The notes: generated by a model from the sequence alone, not told the origin. A DNA stretch of 64,000 bases from CAZXWN01 sp964644695 [NCBI: uncultured bacterium] (GCA_964644695.1 CAZXWN010000002.1:169241-233240); one strand, 5' to 3'. Shown: positions 45,448 to 54,258, counted from the stretch's first letter. Program-made: numbers and translations.

Positions 45448-46122
45448 ATGTCTGAAAAACAAAGATCGTACTGGGAATTAACCGGTTTAGTTTTGACCGG
45501 TTTTTTTCATATAGTGATTGAACAAATCAGTATTTACCTGAATTATTCGGGGCCCCGATTGTACGGCCCGGATTATATTTACAATATGATGGCGGTTGTG
45601 GCCTGGGTAGGGTATGTCACTTATCGGACAAAAAAGGACCGGACTCTTTGGAAACAATGGGGATTTCGTCTGGACAATATCAAGCCTGCTGCATTGTGGT
45701 CGCTGGGGTTTGCGGTTATTGCCGGGTGTCTGTTGGGTGGATATGGTTATGTGATTAAGGGATACCGGTATCCTTTCCTTTCACTCATGGTTATCTTTTC
45801 CCTGTATCCTCTATGGGGACTGGCTCAACAATTCGCGCTTCAGGTGTTTGCTAACCGGAACTTAAGAACTGTTGGATTATATACAGGTGTCCGAATCTTA
45901 TTCGTTGCCTGTCTGTTCAGTATCTCTCATTTCCCGAATTATCCATTGATGGGCCTGGTTTTCCTGTTAGGATTGTTTGCTACCGTGTTATATGACCGGT
46001 ATCCGAATTTCTGGGTCTTATCTGTTCTCCATGGGTTTTTGGGTGGGATGGCTTACTTCTTTATCTTGGGAGAAGACCCTGCTGCACCGATTATAGCGGC
46101 ATTATCTCGATTCTTTGGGTAA
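45448..46122 (+). CDS. CPBP-type intramembrane protease homologue lacking the EE pair
   Basis: 224 residues, six to eight membrane segments. The C-terminal half, with GLAQQFALQVFANRNL, ACLFSISHFPNYPLMGL and LSVLHGFLGGMAYF, has the layout of CPBP (Rce1/ABI) proteases. The first catalytic motif, normally EExxxR, reads QQxxxQ here, while the two His regions (SHFPN, LHG) remain. It may be catalytically dead or use other residues. An in-frame TTG at 45430 is a possible earlier start. Confidence 0.6.
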   Translation: MSEKQRSYWELTGLVLTGFFHIVIEQISIYLNYSGPRLYGPDYIYNMMAVVAWVGYVTYRTKKDRTLWKQWGFRLDNIKPAALWSLGFAVIAGCLLGGYGYVIKGYRYPFLSLMVIFSLYPLWGLAQQFALQVFANRNLRTVGLYTGVRILFVACLFSISHFPNYPLMGLVFLLGLFATVLYDRYPNFWVLSVLHGFLGGMAYFFILGEDPAAPIIAALSRFFG

Positions 46123-46207
46123 TAACAGACGTTATCTGACCGTAAAGTGAATCATCCGCAATGTTATACTACAGACAATAGATACTAAATGGTCTGGATA
46201 ATATTGC

Positions 46208-47479
46208 ATGGCTCATAAAACTCTAAAATCTACTTACCAGTCCCTTGAAGAACGAATAAACCGATTTCCACTGGGAGCAGCTCCTTCTGATTTACTTCAC
46301 AAAATACTGGCTCTCCTCATGTCTGAAAAAGAGGCGGGTCTGGTCTCTCTCTTACCGATAAAACCTTTCACGGTCAAACAAGCCAGTCAGTTATGGAAAT
46401 TAGATGAAAATGTAACCTTGAAGATTTTGGATTCACTGGCGGATCGAGCCTTGATTCTGGACCTTCCCAAAGAAGGACAGGAAACCCGATATGTATTACC
46501 GCCTCCGATGGCGGGATTTTTTGAGTTTTCGCTGATGAGGATACGAGGTGACATTGACCAGAAATACCTGAGTGAACTTTATGATGAATACATCACTCGT
46601 CAGGATGACTTCTTAAAAGGATTGTTTGCGGGCGGTGAAATGCAATTAGGCCGGACCTATGTCAATGAAGATGCGTTGCCGGAAAATGATAACTTGTTGG
46701 TTCTTGATTATGAGAGGTCCAGTCATCTTATTAAAACAGCTTCTCATGTTGGGGTAGGGATGTGTTATTGCCGCCATAAGAAACAGCATCTGGGGACTGC
46801 CTGTGATGCTCCGATGGATATCTGTATGACCTTGAACAGTACCGCAGATTCTTTGATTCGGCATGGGCATGCCCGGCGGGTAGATAACATGGAAGCCCTT
46901 GATTTACTTCAACTGGCCCGGGATAAGGGATTGGTTCAGTTTGGTGAAAATGCTCAGGAAAATATCAGTTTTATCTGTCATTGTTGTGGATGTTGTTGTG
47001 AGGCGCTCCATGCTGTGAAAAAGTTTGGTTCATTAAACCCCATCCATACGACAAACTTTATATTATCTGTGGAGGATTCAGCCTGTACCGGATGTGGGGC
47101 CTGTGTCAGGGCTTGTCCTGTGGAGGCTCTGTCTCTGGTCAACTCTGAACAGGGCCGGAAAAAAGCTGTTTTAGATGGGTCAACATGTCTGGGGTGTGGA
47201 GTCTGTGTGAAATCCTGTCCCCGGAAATCTCTTAAACTGGTTCCGCGGAAACTCCGGGTCATGACTCCGGTTAATTCGGCCTATCGAATCGTTCTGATGG
47301 CTCTGGAACGGGGAAAACTTCAACATCTGATATTTGATACTCCCGCATTGGTCAGTCATCGTGTGATGGGGAATATCCTGGGAGCGCTTTTGAAACTGAC
47401 ACCCTCACTGCGGCTAAAGGCCAGCCGGCAATTACAGTCCCGGTATATCGAATCCATGTTTGCTAAAATTAAAAACTAA
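46208..47479 (+). CDS. 4Fe-4S protein with Cys-rich regulatory domain
   Basis: 423 residues. A helix-rich N-terminus (PFTVKQASQLWKLDENVTLKIL could be a winged helix), then a Cys-rich region: MCYCRHKKQHLGTACDAPMDICM and the dense CHCCGCCC cluster. Two ferredoxin motifs follow: CTGCGACVRACP and CLGCGVCVKSCP. At least four clusters of cysteines, so several Fe-S clusters are likely. Cytosolic, role in electron transfer or redox sensing inferred. No partner enzyme adjoins. A related Fe-S C-terminus occurs in the aldo-keto reductase at 52690. Confidence 0.82.
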   Translation: MAHKTLKSTYQSLEERINRFPLGAAPSDLLHKILALLMSEKEAGLVSLLPIKPFTVKQASQLWKLDENVTLKILDSLADRALILDLPKEGQETRYVLPPPMAGFFEFSLMRIRGDIDQKYLSELYDEYITRQDDFLKGLFAGGEMQLGRTYVNEDALPENDNLLVLDYERSSHLIKTASHVGVGMCYCRHKKQHLGTACDAPMDICMTLNSTADSLIRHGHARRVDNMEALDLLQLARDKGLVQFGENAQENISFICHCCGCCCEALHAVKKFGSLNPIHTTNFILSVEDSACTGCGACVRACPVEALSLVNSEQGRKKAVLDGSTCLGCGVCVKSCPRKSLKLVPRKLRVMTPVNSAYRIVLMALERGKLQHLIFDTPALVSHRVMGNILGALLKLTPSLRLKASRQLQSRYIESMFAKIKN

Positions 47480-47506
47480 TTTACATTTAATTTAGGAGAC
47501 TTTGGG

Positions 47507-47857
47507 ATGATGGAAGCAAAAGAGTTTGCAAACGAGTGGATCAATGCCTGGAACGCCCATGATTTAGACCGGATCATGGATCATTATTCGGAGGATATTG
47601 TTTTTACTTCTCCCTTTATCCAAAAGGTACTGGGGATAACGGATGGCACTCTCCGGGACAAAGCGTCATTAAAGAATTATTTTTCTAAAGGGTTGTCGTT
47701 AATCCCTGACCTGAAATTTACCTTGGAACAGGTCGTGGTGGGTGTGAATAGTATGGCCATTGTTTATAAGAATACTTCAGGAATCCTTTCTGTTGAAGTT
47801 GTGGAATTGAATGACCAGGGGAAAATTGTCCGTTCCCTGGCGCATTATGCTCAATAG
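47507..47857 (+). CDS. SnoaL/NTF2-like protein
   Basis: 116 residues. FANEWINAWNAHDLDRIMDHYSEDIVF and later LKNYFSKGLSLIPDLKFTLEQV are the hallmark of the SnoaL/NTF2-like fold (cone-shaped barrel). These small proteins are isomerases, hydrolases or ligand binders; activity unknown. AGGAGA precedes the start. The YciI gene follows after 24 bp. Confidence 0.82.
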   Translation: MMEAKEFANEWINAWNAHDLDRIMDHYSEDIVFTSPFIQKVLGITDGTLRDKASLKNYFSKGLSLIPDLKFTLEQVVVGVNSMAIVYKNTSGILSVEVVELNDQGKIVRSLAHYAQ

Positions 47858-47881
47858 AAAATAAAACATGGGAGAAATAGA

Positions 47882-48175
47882 ATGAAACATTTTATTATTG
47901 AAATTAATTACACCGAACCCTGGGAGAAGATTGAACCTGTCGTACCGGAACACCGGTTATTTCTACAGGGATATTATGACAAGGGAATGTTACTGATGTC
48001 CGGACCTCAAAACCCCAAAGTGGGTGGGATACTGGTGGCAAAAGCGGAATCCCTGCAACAAATAGAGGCGATGATAGCCGAAGATCCCTACAACAAACAT
48101 ACGATAGCTACTTACCGAATTGTGGAGTTTAACCCAGTCAAATATCAGGATTGGATGAAATCCTGGGTTGAATAA
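47882..48175 (+). CDS. YciI-family protein
   Basis: 97 residues with the YciI pattern: an N-terminal beta strand, the HRLFLQGYYDKGMLLMSGPQ segment (conserved His) and a later DPYNKHTIATYRIVEF segment. The family is dimeric and often linked to polyketide or stress enzymes; its reaction is not established. GGGAGAAATAG lies upstream, and a terminator directly downstream ends the transcript. Confidence 0.85.
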   Translation: MKHFIIEINYTEPWEKIEPVVPEHRLFLQGYYDKGMLLMSGPQNPKVGGILVAKAESLQQIEAMIAEDPYNKHTIATYRIVEFNPVKYQDWMKSWVE

Positions 48176-48198
48176 ACAATCAATGAATATGACTCAAC

Positions 48199-48235
48199 AG
48201 AGGGTTTTCACGAGTTGTGAAAGCCCTCTTTTTTT
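48199..48235 (+). terminator. Rho-independent terminator after yciI-like gene
   Basis: A 13-bp stem (48199-48211 with 48217-48229, one G-U pair) with a 5-nt loop, followed by a T-run through 48235. Confidence 0.92.
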
Positions 48236-48367
48236 ATGTTTATTTTATTTCGTGAGATAATAGGTATCTTCACTACCGCATTATTTTACTGGTAAAAAGG
48301 CAGCCGCAGTTCTGCTGTTTGAAAACAGACTTCATGTTTCAATTTAATTAAACCCGGAAAAATAGTA

Positions 48368-49753
48368 ATGCATATTACAATCATTCATCTGGTCAGTTTG
48401 GTCCTTACCTTAATCTCAATTGTCATCTTGGGAATCTACGCTTCTCGAAAAGTAAAATCGGCTGAGGATTTTTGTGTCGGTGGCCGGTCTTCCAGTGCGT
48501 CCATGGTGGCCGGTACAATTGCTGGCACGACGATTGGAGGCGCTTCCACGATTGGAACGGCTCAGCTGGCATATTCTATCGGATTATCTGCCTGGTGGTT
48601 TACTCTGGGGATGGGACTGGGATGTTTATTGATGGTCTTCTTCTATGCCAAACCCCTCCGGAAATCTAAACTGGATACCGTTCCGCAATATCTGGTATTA
48701 CATTATGGAAAAGCGGCAGGACCTTTCAGCAGTATTTCCGCTTCCCTGGGAATATTTTTCAGTGTGGTCGCCAGTACCCTGTCAGCTGTTCATTTACTCT
48801 CGACGGTGTTCAACCTTTCTCCGGCAGTATCCTCCATTATCACCGTATTAATCACAGTATCTTATGTGTTTTTTGGGGGAGTCTGGGGAACGGGAATCAT
48901 CGGAGTTGTGAAAATAGCCATTATTTACCTGACATTATTAGTGGGTAGTTTGCTTGCTTTTCATGGTCTGGGTGGGTTAAAGGGACTCCATACTACTTTC
49001 CCGGCTTATCCCTGGTTCAGTATGATGGGAAGAGGGTTTTGGGTGGATGCCGGGAGTTTACTTTCTTTGATTGTGGGGATGCTTTCAACACAGACCTATA
49101 TTCAGGCCTTGTATGCCGCAAAGGATGTTAATACAGCTCGCAACGGGGCTTTAATAGCAACTATCATGACTATCCCGGTGGGATTATTGGTTGTTTTGGT
49201 GGGATTATTCATGTATGTGAAAGAACCGGGAATAGCTCCGATTGATGCCCTTCCGTTATTCTTTATCCATTACCTTCCTGACTGGCTGGGCGGAATCGCT
49301 ATCGGAGGATTATTATTATCCTGTGTTGGGTCAGCGGCAGGTTTAGCCTTAGGAATCGGTACTATGGTGTCTCATGATTTAGTAACGGATATTTTCGGGT
49401 GCAGGGACAGTAAATCACTCTTGATGATCAATCGGGGTGTCGTTTTACTGGTTACCATCGGGGCGGCCCTCTTTTCTTTTGTGAATTTGAAATCACAAGT
49501 TCTTCAATGGAATTACCTGTCCATGGGGTTACGGGGGGCAGGAATCTGTATTCCTTTTTCACTGGCAGTTTTGTATCCCGGACACCTTTCTCCCCGGTGG
49601 GCGATAGGTGCCATTGTCGCCGGAACAGTCATTACCGTAGGTTGGAAATTCCTGACATCCAGTTCCCTGGATCCTTTATTCCCTGGATTACTTTGCAGTG
49701 CCTGTGTCGTCGGAGTGGGCATGATTTATCCGAAATTTGGGAACAGGGATTAA
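48368..49753 (+). CDS. Sodium:solute symporter (SSS family)
   Basis: 461 residues with about 13 membrane segments. ASRKVKSAEDFCVGGRSSSASMVAGTIAGTTIGGASTIG is described here by its parts: the DFxxGGR and GGAST segments of the SSS (LeuT-fold) family. The Na+-coupled substrate cannot be told; family members carry proline, pantothenate, sugars or urea. It is monocistronic, with a terminator before it and a gap with no clear terminator after it. Confidence 0.88.
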   Translation: MHITIIHLVSLVLTLISIVILGIYASRKVKSAEDFCVGGRSSSASMVAGTIAGTTIGGASTIGTAQLAYSIGLSAWWFTLGMGLGCLLMVFFYAKPLRKSKLDTVPQYLVLHYGKAAGPFSSISASLGIFFSVVASTLSAVHLLSTVFNLSPAVSSIITVLITVSYVFFGGVWGTGIIGVVKIAIIYLTLLVGSLLAFHGLGGLKGLHTTFPAYPWFSMMGRGFWVDAGSLLSLIVGMLSTQTYIQALYAAKDVNTARNGALIATIMTIPVGLLVVLVGLFMYVKEPGIAPIDALPLFFIHYLPDWLGGIAIGGLLLSCVGSAAGLALGIGTMVSHDLVTDIFGCRDSKSLLMINRGVVLLVTIGAALFSFVNLKSQVLQWNYLSMGLRGAGICIPFSLAVLYPGHLSPRWAIGAIVAGTVITVGWKFLTSSSLDPLFPGLLCSACVVGVGMIYPKFGNRD

Positions 49754-49886
49754 TGGAGTGATTTACAGATTACCCAGATGTGGGGCTCCTGCCAAAATTA
49801 ATTGACGGGGGGACTTGTTGAGTCCTAGGATGAGGTCAGAAGGATAAGTTACCAGATATTCATTATGTATCCGCAGGAGGTCTATC

Positions 49887-50105
49887 ATGATGACGCAACA
49901 TCTAGCGACTTTCAAGCGGCAATTACAGGCAGGAACACGAACCTATCATTTTGAACTCCTGAAAGGGATTGATGGGACTCGGCAAATGGTCATCAAGGAA
50001 ATCCTCAATTCTTCTTCTGGAGGACACTCCAGTCAAATCGTAATATCGGAACATCACTGGGATCAGTTCTGTAAGGAAATAGAATTTATCCGGGGAAAGA
50101 TGTGA
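49887..50105 (+). CDS. Small PUR-domain-like (DUF3276-like) protein
   Basis: 72 residues. AGTRTYHFELLKGIDGTRQMVIKE and ISEHHWDQFCKEIEFI look like the single-PUR-repeat nucleic-acid-binding proteins of bacteria (DUF3276), which open with a GxRTYFFD strand. AGGAGG at a standard distance supports a strongly translated start. Its 3' end faces the archease gene, 15 bp away. The family call comes from pattern resemblance only. Confidence 0.6.
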   Translation: MMTQHLATFKRQLQAGTRTYHFELLKGIDGTRQMVIKEILNSSSGGHSSQIVISEHHWDQFCKEIEFIRGKM

Positions 50106-50120
50106 TTCGATATTGAGTTC

Positions 50121-50537
50121 TTAGAGGTCAGCGACCAGTTGTAACCTGTAACCGGTGGGGGTGGTGTCGAGCCGTAACTGGTGGTAAGTGACGGCTTTGA
50201 TTTCCTGGTAAGACTCATCCCGATCGGGATCAAAAGTATCCCCTTCCAATACAGCATCTAAATTATCAGCCTCCGATTCCCGGAGGTTGTATTTTATCGG
50301 GACAAATCCACTGATAACAAACTGAAGTAATAACTGATTCAGGAATTGAACGGCGCGATCCTCGGGAGTGTCTGACTGGACTTTGAGATGAATCGTCTGG
50401 GTACAGGACATTTTTTCGGAGGAACAGATTTGATTAAACAAAGCACGGGCGGCATATTCTACTGTTTCCGGGTAGGTGGATCCTTCGCTGATAATGCCTA
50501 AATCTGCAGTATGTTCAAAATATTCGTAATGGCCCAT
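50121..50537 (-). CDS. Archease
   Basis: 138 residues. YEYFEHTADLGI at the start and EIKAVTYHQLRLD...GYRLQLVADL at the end are the archease signatures; the aspartate in HTAD and the last Asp are the metal-binding positions. Archease activates the RNA ligase RtcB, so RNA repair or tRNA splicing is implied, but rtcB is not in the window. ATG 50537 has GAGGAG 10 nt upstream; a GTG six codons earlier is less likely. Confidence 0.92.
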   Translation of the reverse strand: MGHYEYFEHTADLGIISEGSTYPETVEYAARALFNQICSSEKMSCTQTIHLKVQSDTPEDRAVQFLNQLLLQFVISGFVPIKYNLRESEADNLDAVLEGDTFDPDRDESYQEIKAVTYHQLRLDTTPTGYRLQLVADL

Positions 50538-50624
50538 GAAGTGATTACTCCTCACCGAATTATATCATTGGGTTAAGATAAACAAGAGGTTTTACATTGA
50601 ATGAATTATTAAGGGAGTCATATC

Positions 50625-51914
50625 ATGCCCATGAAAATGAAAAATTCCAGTCAGTTATTCAAGACCGCCCGGGAAGTTCTGGTCGGGGGTGTCAACAGTC
50701 CTGTCCGTGCCTTTCGGGGGGTTGGAGGAGATCCCTTTTTTGTCCGGTGTGGTAAGGGAGCTCGTATCTATGATGCTGACGGGAATGAACTGATTGATTA
50801 TGTCATGTCCTGGGGTCCCCTGATTTACGGACACAGTCATCCTAAAATTGTGAAGGCCATCAAAACTGCGGCGATTAAAGGGACCAGTTTTGGTATTCCA
50901 ACTGAGGGTGAGATTCACCTGGCCCGATTCATTAGAAAACTGGTGCCGTCCATGGAACTGGTTCGTCTGGTAACTTCGGGGACAGAAGCCACTATGAGTG
51001 CGCTTCGTCTGGCTCGGGGTTATACGGGCAGGAATATTATTCTGAAATTTGACGGGTGTTATCACGGACATGGAGATTCTCTGCTGGTACAGGCAGGGTC
51101 GGGAGCTTTGACTCTGGGGCATCCGGATTCAGCCGGTGTGCCGGAGGATTTTGCCCGGAATACTCTGTCTATTCCCTATAACAACATCCAGGCCCTGGAA
51201 GACACGGTGAAGAAGTACCCAGGGAAAATTGCCGCGGTGATTATCGAACCCGTAGCCGGAAATATGGGATGTGTTCCTCCCTCTGAAGGGTATCTCCAGA
51301 AAGTCCGGGAGATTTGTACTCAGGATGGAATTGTCCTGATATTTGATGAAGTCATGACCGGGTTTCGGGTGGCATTGGGGGGCGCTCAACAACGATATGG
51401 AGTGACTCCCGATTTAACGACTCTGGCGAAGATTGTCGGAGGCGGAATGCCGCTGGCGGCGTATGGCGGGAAAAAGGAAATCATGGAAAAGGTATCTCCC
51501 CTGGGTCCTGTGTATCAGGCGGGAACCTTGAGTGGAAATCCTGTCTCTGTGGCGGCTGGCCAGGCCATGTTACGCTTAGTCCATCAACCCAAGACCTATA
51601 AGACTCTGGAAGAAAAGGCCCAATATCTTGAGATGGGAATTAAGGAGCTGGCGGCAAAATATAACCAGTCTGTTACCCTTAATCGGGTCGGGTCCATGTT
51701 TACCCTGTTTTTTAACCCGGGTCCAGTGACGGATTATGCGAGTGCCAAAAAGTCTGATACTGAGAAATATGCCAAATTCTTCCATCTCATGTTGGAAGGC
51801 GGGGTTTATCTGGCTCCGTCTCAGTTTGAATGTGGTTTTATTTCTACGGCACACGGCCGTAAAGAGTTAAATAAAACTTTGAAGGCTGTGGAAAAGGCCT
51901 TTAAACAGATTTAA
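50625..51914 (+). CDS. hemL: Glutamate-1-semialdehyde 2,1-aminomutase
   Basis: 429 residues, standard length. GGVNSPVRAFRGVGG at the N-terminus, GCYHGHGDSLLVQAGSG, FDEVMTGFRVALGGAQ, and the PLP lysine in LAKIVGGGMPLAAYGG near residue 268. It converts glutamate semialdehyde to 5-aminolevulinate, so tetrapyrroles come by the C5 route. Shine-Dalgarno GGGAG precedes the ATG. It ends at a terminator which also contains the TetR operator described below. Confidence 0.97.
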   Translation: MPMKMKNSSQLFKTAREVLVGGVNSPVRAFRGVGGDPFFVRCGKGARIYDADGNELIDYVMSWGPLIYGHSHPKIVKAIKTAAIKGTSFGIPTEGEIHLARFIRKLVPSMELVRLVTSGTEATMSALRLARGYTGRNIILKFDGCYHGHGDSLLVQAGSGALTLGHPDSAGVPEDFARNTLSIPYNNIQALEDTVKKYPGKIAAVIIEPVAGNMGCVPPSEGYLQKVREICTQDGIVLIFDEVMTGFRVALGGAQQRYGVTPDLTTLAKIVGGGMPLAAYGGKKEIMEKVSPLGPVYQAGTLSGNPVSVAAGQAMLRLVHQPKTYKTLEEKAQYLEMGIKELAAKYNQSVTLNRVGSMFTLFFNPGPVTDYASAKKSDTEKYAKFFHLMLEGGVYLAPSQFECGFISTAHGRKELNKTLKAVEKAFKQI

Positions 51915-51956
51915 TGCCTCTGAAAGTGGTAACTTGCCAGTAAATTGTGTAAAATA

Positions 51957-51994
51957 ACCCTACAGGAATGAACATTCATTCCTGTAGGGTTTTT
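51957..51994 (+). terminator. hemL terminator with embedded TetR-type operator
   Basis: 51957-51972 and 51975-51990 form a perfect 16-bp inverted repeat around CA, followed by TTTTT (51990-51994). The core GGAATGAACATTCATTCC (51965-51982) is itself an 8+2+8 palindrome of the type bound by TetR regulators. A TAAAAT box at 51950-51955 would place a start point inside it, about 55 bp before tetR. Confidence 0.8.
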
Positions 51995-52019
51995 GTTTAT
52001 ATGAAGTCTGGAGAATTAA

Positions 52020-52592
52020 TTGACTGAGAATCGACAGGACAAACGGGCGGCGGCGTTACAGGCCACTTTGGAATTGATATCGGAACAGGGGTTCCAGGGA
52101 ACTCCCATGTCTCAGATTGCGGAGAGGGCAAATATCGGAGTGGGGACAATTTACCGTTATTTTGCCAGCAAGGATGAACTGATCAATGCCTTGTATGTCG
52201 ATGTGAAATCCAGAATGGCTCACTATCTTTTCAAAGATTATTCTGAGGATAAACCGGCTGATGAAACCTTCATGACCTTCACCCGTAACATGGTCGATTA
52301 TTTCACTCAGAACCCCAAAGTATTATTGTTTATTGAACAATATGCCAACTCACCCTTGATTACCACAGACTCCCATGAAGAAGGATTACGGTCTTTTGAA
52401 CCGGCGAAAGCCCTGTTTAAAAAGGCAAAAGAAGATGGGTTGATGAAAGATTTACCTTTGGAAATGATTTGTTCTCTGGTGTTCGGATCGACTTTATCAC
52501 TGGTGAAACTTTCCTTATTCGGGAAGGATAAACTCAGTGTCGAAGATTTGGATAAAGGGTTACAGGCTGTATGGGATGCGGTGAAAAAATAG
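52020..52592 (+). CDS. TetR-family transcriptional regulator
   Basis: 190 residues from TTG, with GGAG 7 nt upstream. The DNA-binding helix-turn-helix is typical: ALQATLELISEQGFQGTPMSQIAERANIGVGTIYRYFASKDELINALY. In parts: QGFQGTPMSQIAE and GVGTIYRYF. The ligand domain is unassigned. A perfect palindrome lies 38 bp upstream and a near copy lies between this gene and the aldo-keto reductase gene, so it probably represses both itself and that gene. Confidence 0.93.
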   Translation: MTENRQDKRAAALQATLELISEQGFQGTPMSQIAERANIGVGTIYRYFASKDELINALYVDVKSRMAHYLFKDYSEDKPADETFMTFTRNMVDYFTQNPKVLLFIEQYANSPLITTDSHEEGLRSFEPAKALFKKAKEDGLMKDLPLEMICSLVFGSTLSLVKLSLFGKDKLSVEDLDKGLQAVWDAVKK

Positions 52593-52617
52593 GCGGCTAT
52601 TTTTTTGTGATAAATGT

Positions 52618-52635
52618 GGAGTGAACATTCATTCC
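52618..52635. promoter_or_regulatory. Second TetR-type operator
   Basis: GGAGTGAACATTCATTCC differs in one base from the perfect palindrome at 51965-51982. It lies 26 bp after tetR and 54 bp before the aldo-keto reductase gene. Confidence 0.75.
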
Positions 52636-52689
52636 GCTTCAAATAAAGAGAAGAAAGATAACGATGACGATTAAGTCTGGAGGAATCAG

Positions 52690-53841
52690 ATGTTATACCG
52701 AAAACTAGGAAAAACGAATGAGGATGTATCCATTTTAGGATTTGGGACGATGCGGTTACCGATTATTGGGACGAATCCTACAAATATTGATGAGGGGAAA
52801 GCCATCGACATGATGAGGCAGGCCATTGATTTGGGTGTGAATTATGTGGATACTGCCTACCCCTATCACGGGACTGGATTCACCCAACCGGGGCAAAGTG
52901 AATTACTGGTGGCCAAGGCATTAAAAGATGGATACCGGGAAAAAGTGAAAGTGGCTACAAAACTACCGAGCTGGCTGGTTCAGAAAAGGGACGACATGGA
53001 CCGGCTTTTGGATGAACAGTTGAAACGGCTTGAGGTAGATTCTATTGATTTTTATCTGATCCATTCCCTGAACCGTCCCTTCTGGGAGGGTGTGAAGAAG
53101 GCGGATGTCCGGGATTTTATGGATAAGGCACTCAGTGACGGACGAATCAAGTATGCAGGATTTTCATTCCACGACAAGCTCGATTTATTCAAAGAAATTG
53201 TAGATTATTATGACTGGTCCTTCTGTCAGATCCAATATAACTATCTGGATGAAACCTTCCAGGCAGGTACGGAGGGGATGAAATATGCAGCCGACAGGGG
53301 ACTGGGTATTGTCGTCATGGAACCGTTACGGGGAGGGAACCTGGCAGATCTTCCAGAGGGAGCACAGTCCATCCTGAAACAGGCGGATGCGTTAAAGAGT
53401 CCGGCGGAATGGGGACTCCGCTGGGTGTGGGACCATCCGGAAGTGTCGGTGGTATTAAGTGGAATGACGACGATTGAACAGGCGATGGAAAATATTAAAG
53501 TGGCGGATAATGCGCGTCCAAATTCATTAACCGAGATGGAACTGGGTTATATCAAGGATGTGAAGAAATTCCTGGAACAACGGATGAAAGTGAATTGTAC
53601 GGCGTGTTCTTATTGTATGCCCTGTCCTTCGGGAATTAATATTCCGGGGAATTTTGAGGCTTATAATAACCACTGGATATTTGATGGGAATCCTACGGCG
53701 AAACAGTATTACGGGATACTCCAGAAGATATCGGCACCCATATCTAATTGTACGGAATGTGGTGTTTGTATGACTCATTGTCCTCAGAGTATTCAGATTC
53801 CCGATGAATTAAAGAAGGTTGTGGCATTATTTGAAGCGTAA
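52690..53841 (+). CDS. Aldo/keto reductase with C-terminal 4Fe-4S domain
   Basis: 383 residues. The AKR barrel shows GFGTMRLP, NYVDTAYPYH (Asp and Tyr of the catalytic tetrad), TKLPSW (Lys) and YLIHSL (His). After residue 300 two Cys-rich segments follow: CTACSYCMPCP and CTECGVCMTHCP, enough for two 4Fe-4S clusters. Such AKRs are common in anaerobes; substrate unknown. It follows tetR and a matching operator, so it is likely a TetR-controlled detoxification or redox gene. GGAGGAATC precedes the ATG. Confidence 0.92.
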   Translation: MLYRKLGKTNEDVSILGFGTMRLPIIGTNPTNIDEGKAIDMMRQAIDLGVNYVDTAYPYHGTGFTQPGQSELLVAKALKDGYREKVKVATKLPSWLVQKRDDMDRLLDEQLKRLEVDSIDFYLIHSLNRPFWEGVKKADVRDFMDKALSDGRIKYAGFSFHDKLDLFKEIVDYYDWSFCQIQYNYLDETFQAGTEGMKYAADRGLGIVVMEPLRGGNLADLPEGAQSILKQADALKSPAEWGLRWVWDHPEVSVVLSGMTTIEQAMENIKVADNARPNSLTEMELGYIKDVKKFLEQRMKVNCTACSYCMPCPSGINIPGNFEAYNNHWIFDGNPTAKQYYGILQKISAPISNCTECGVCMTHCPQSIQIPDELKKVVALFEA

Positions 53842-53864
53842 TAAATCATTCAATGTTATCGTTG

Positions 53865-53899
53865 CATCCACGGAGTTGGTCCGAGCAGCTCCGTGGATG
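53865..53899. repeat. Conserved-loop hairpin, element B
   Basis: CATCCACGGAG (53865-53875) pairs perfectly with 53889-53899 around TTGGTCCGAGCAG. The loop is the exact reverse complement of the loop of element A (22378-22422), and the base pair at the loop is switched (C-G to G-C). TTTCGTTTT follows. It ends the aldo-keto reductase gene. Confidence 0.85.
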
Positions 53900-53967
53900 T
53901 TTCGTTTTGAGGGTAGGGATGGAGGGGAGACATTACAGGTCCGGGACTCACCACCTCACCATTACAG

Positions 53968-54258
53968 GGTCCCCCCTCCTTGAAAAGTCGGGGAGTTTGA
54001 AAAGCCAGCACTGTATCCGGTCCGGATACTTGAGTTTATTCTCAATATGTCTGAAGCTCCTTAATTTTTTCGGGTAGTTAGTTCCTGCCTCGTTGTTTCT
54101 GATAGGGAAGATTTGATTGAAACAGGTCTTCTGGATTCCTGCTAAGCCCATGCAGGAATGACATGAAGGTGTTCCGCGAATTAATCAATTTATACCCTCA
54201 TAGTGTTCATGCCATTCTAAGCGGTCCTGAAACTCCCCGCCTTTTCAAGGAGGGGTCC
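53968..54258. repeat. Inverted repeat pair flanking a REP-like unit
   Basis: GTCCCCCCTCCTTGAAAAG with GGGGAGTTT (53968-53999) is repeated inverted at 54230-54258 (AAACTCCCC, CTTTTCAAGGAGGGG). Between them lies the REP-like palindrome 54132-54162. The 644-bp stretch 53842-54485 holds no gene I can support, only these repeats and element B. Confidence 0.7.

Noticed and set aside
47507-48175. SnoaL-YciI pair as part of a biosynthetic cluster
   Set aside because: No synthase or tailoring enzymes lie nearby, and the pair ends at its own terminator.
53853-54077. 74-residue frame after the aldo-keto reductase gene
   Set aside because: Runs through hairpin element B and the inverted repeats; no ribosome-binding site.
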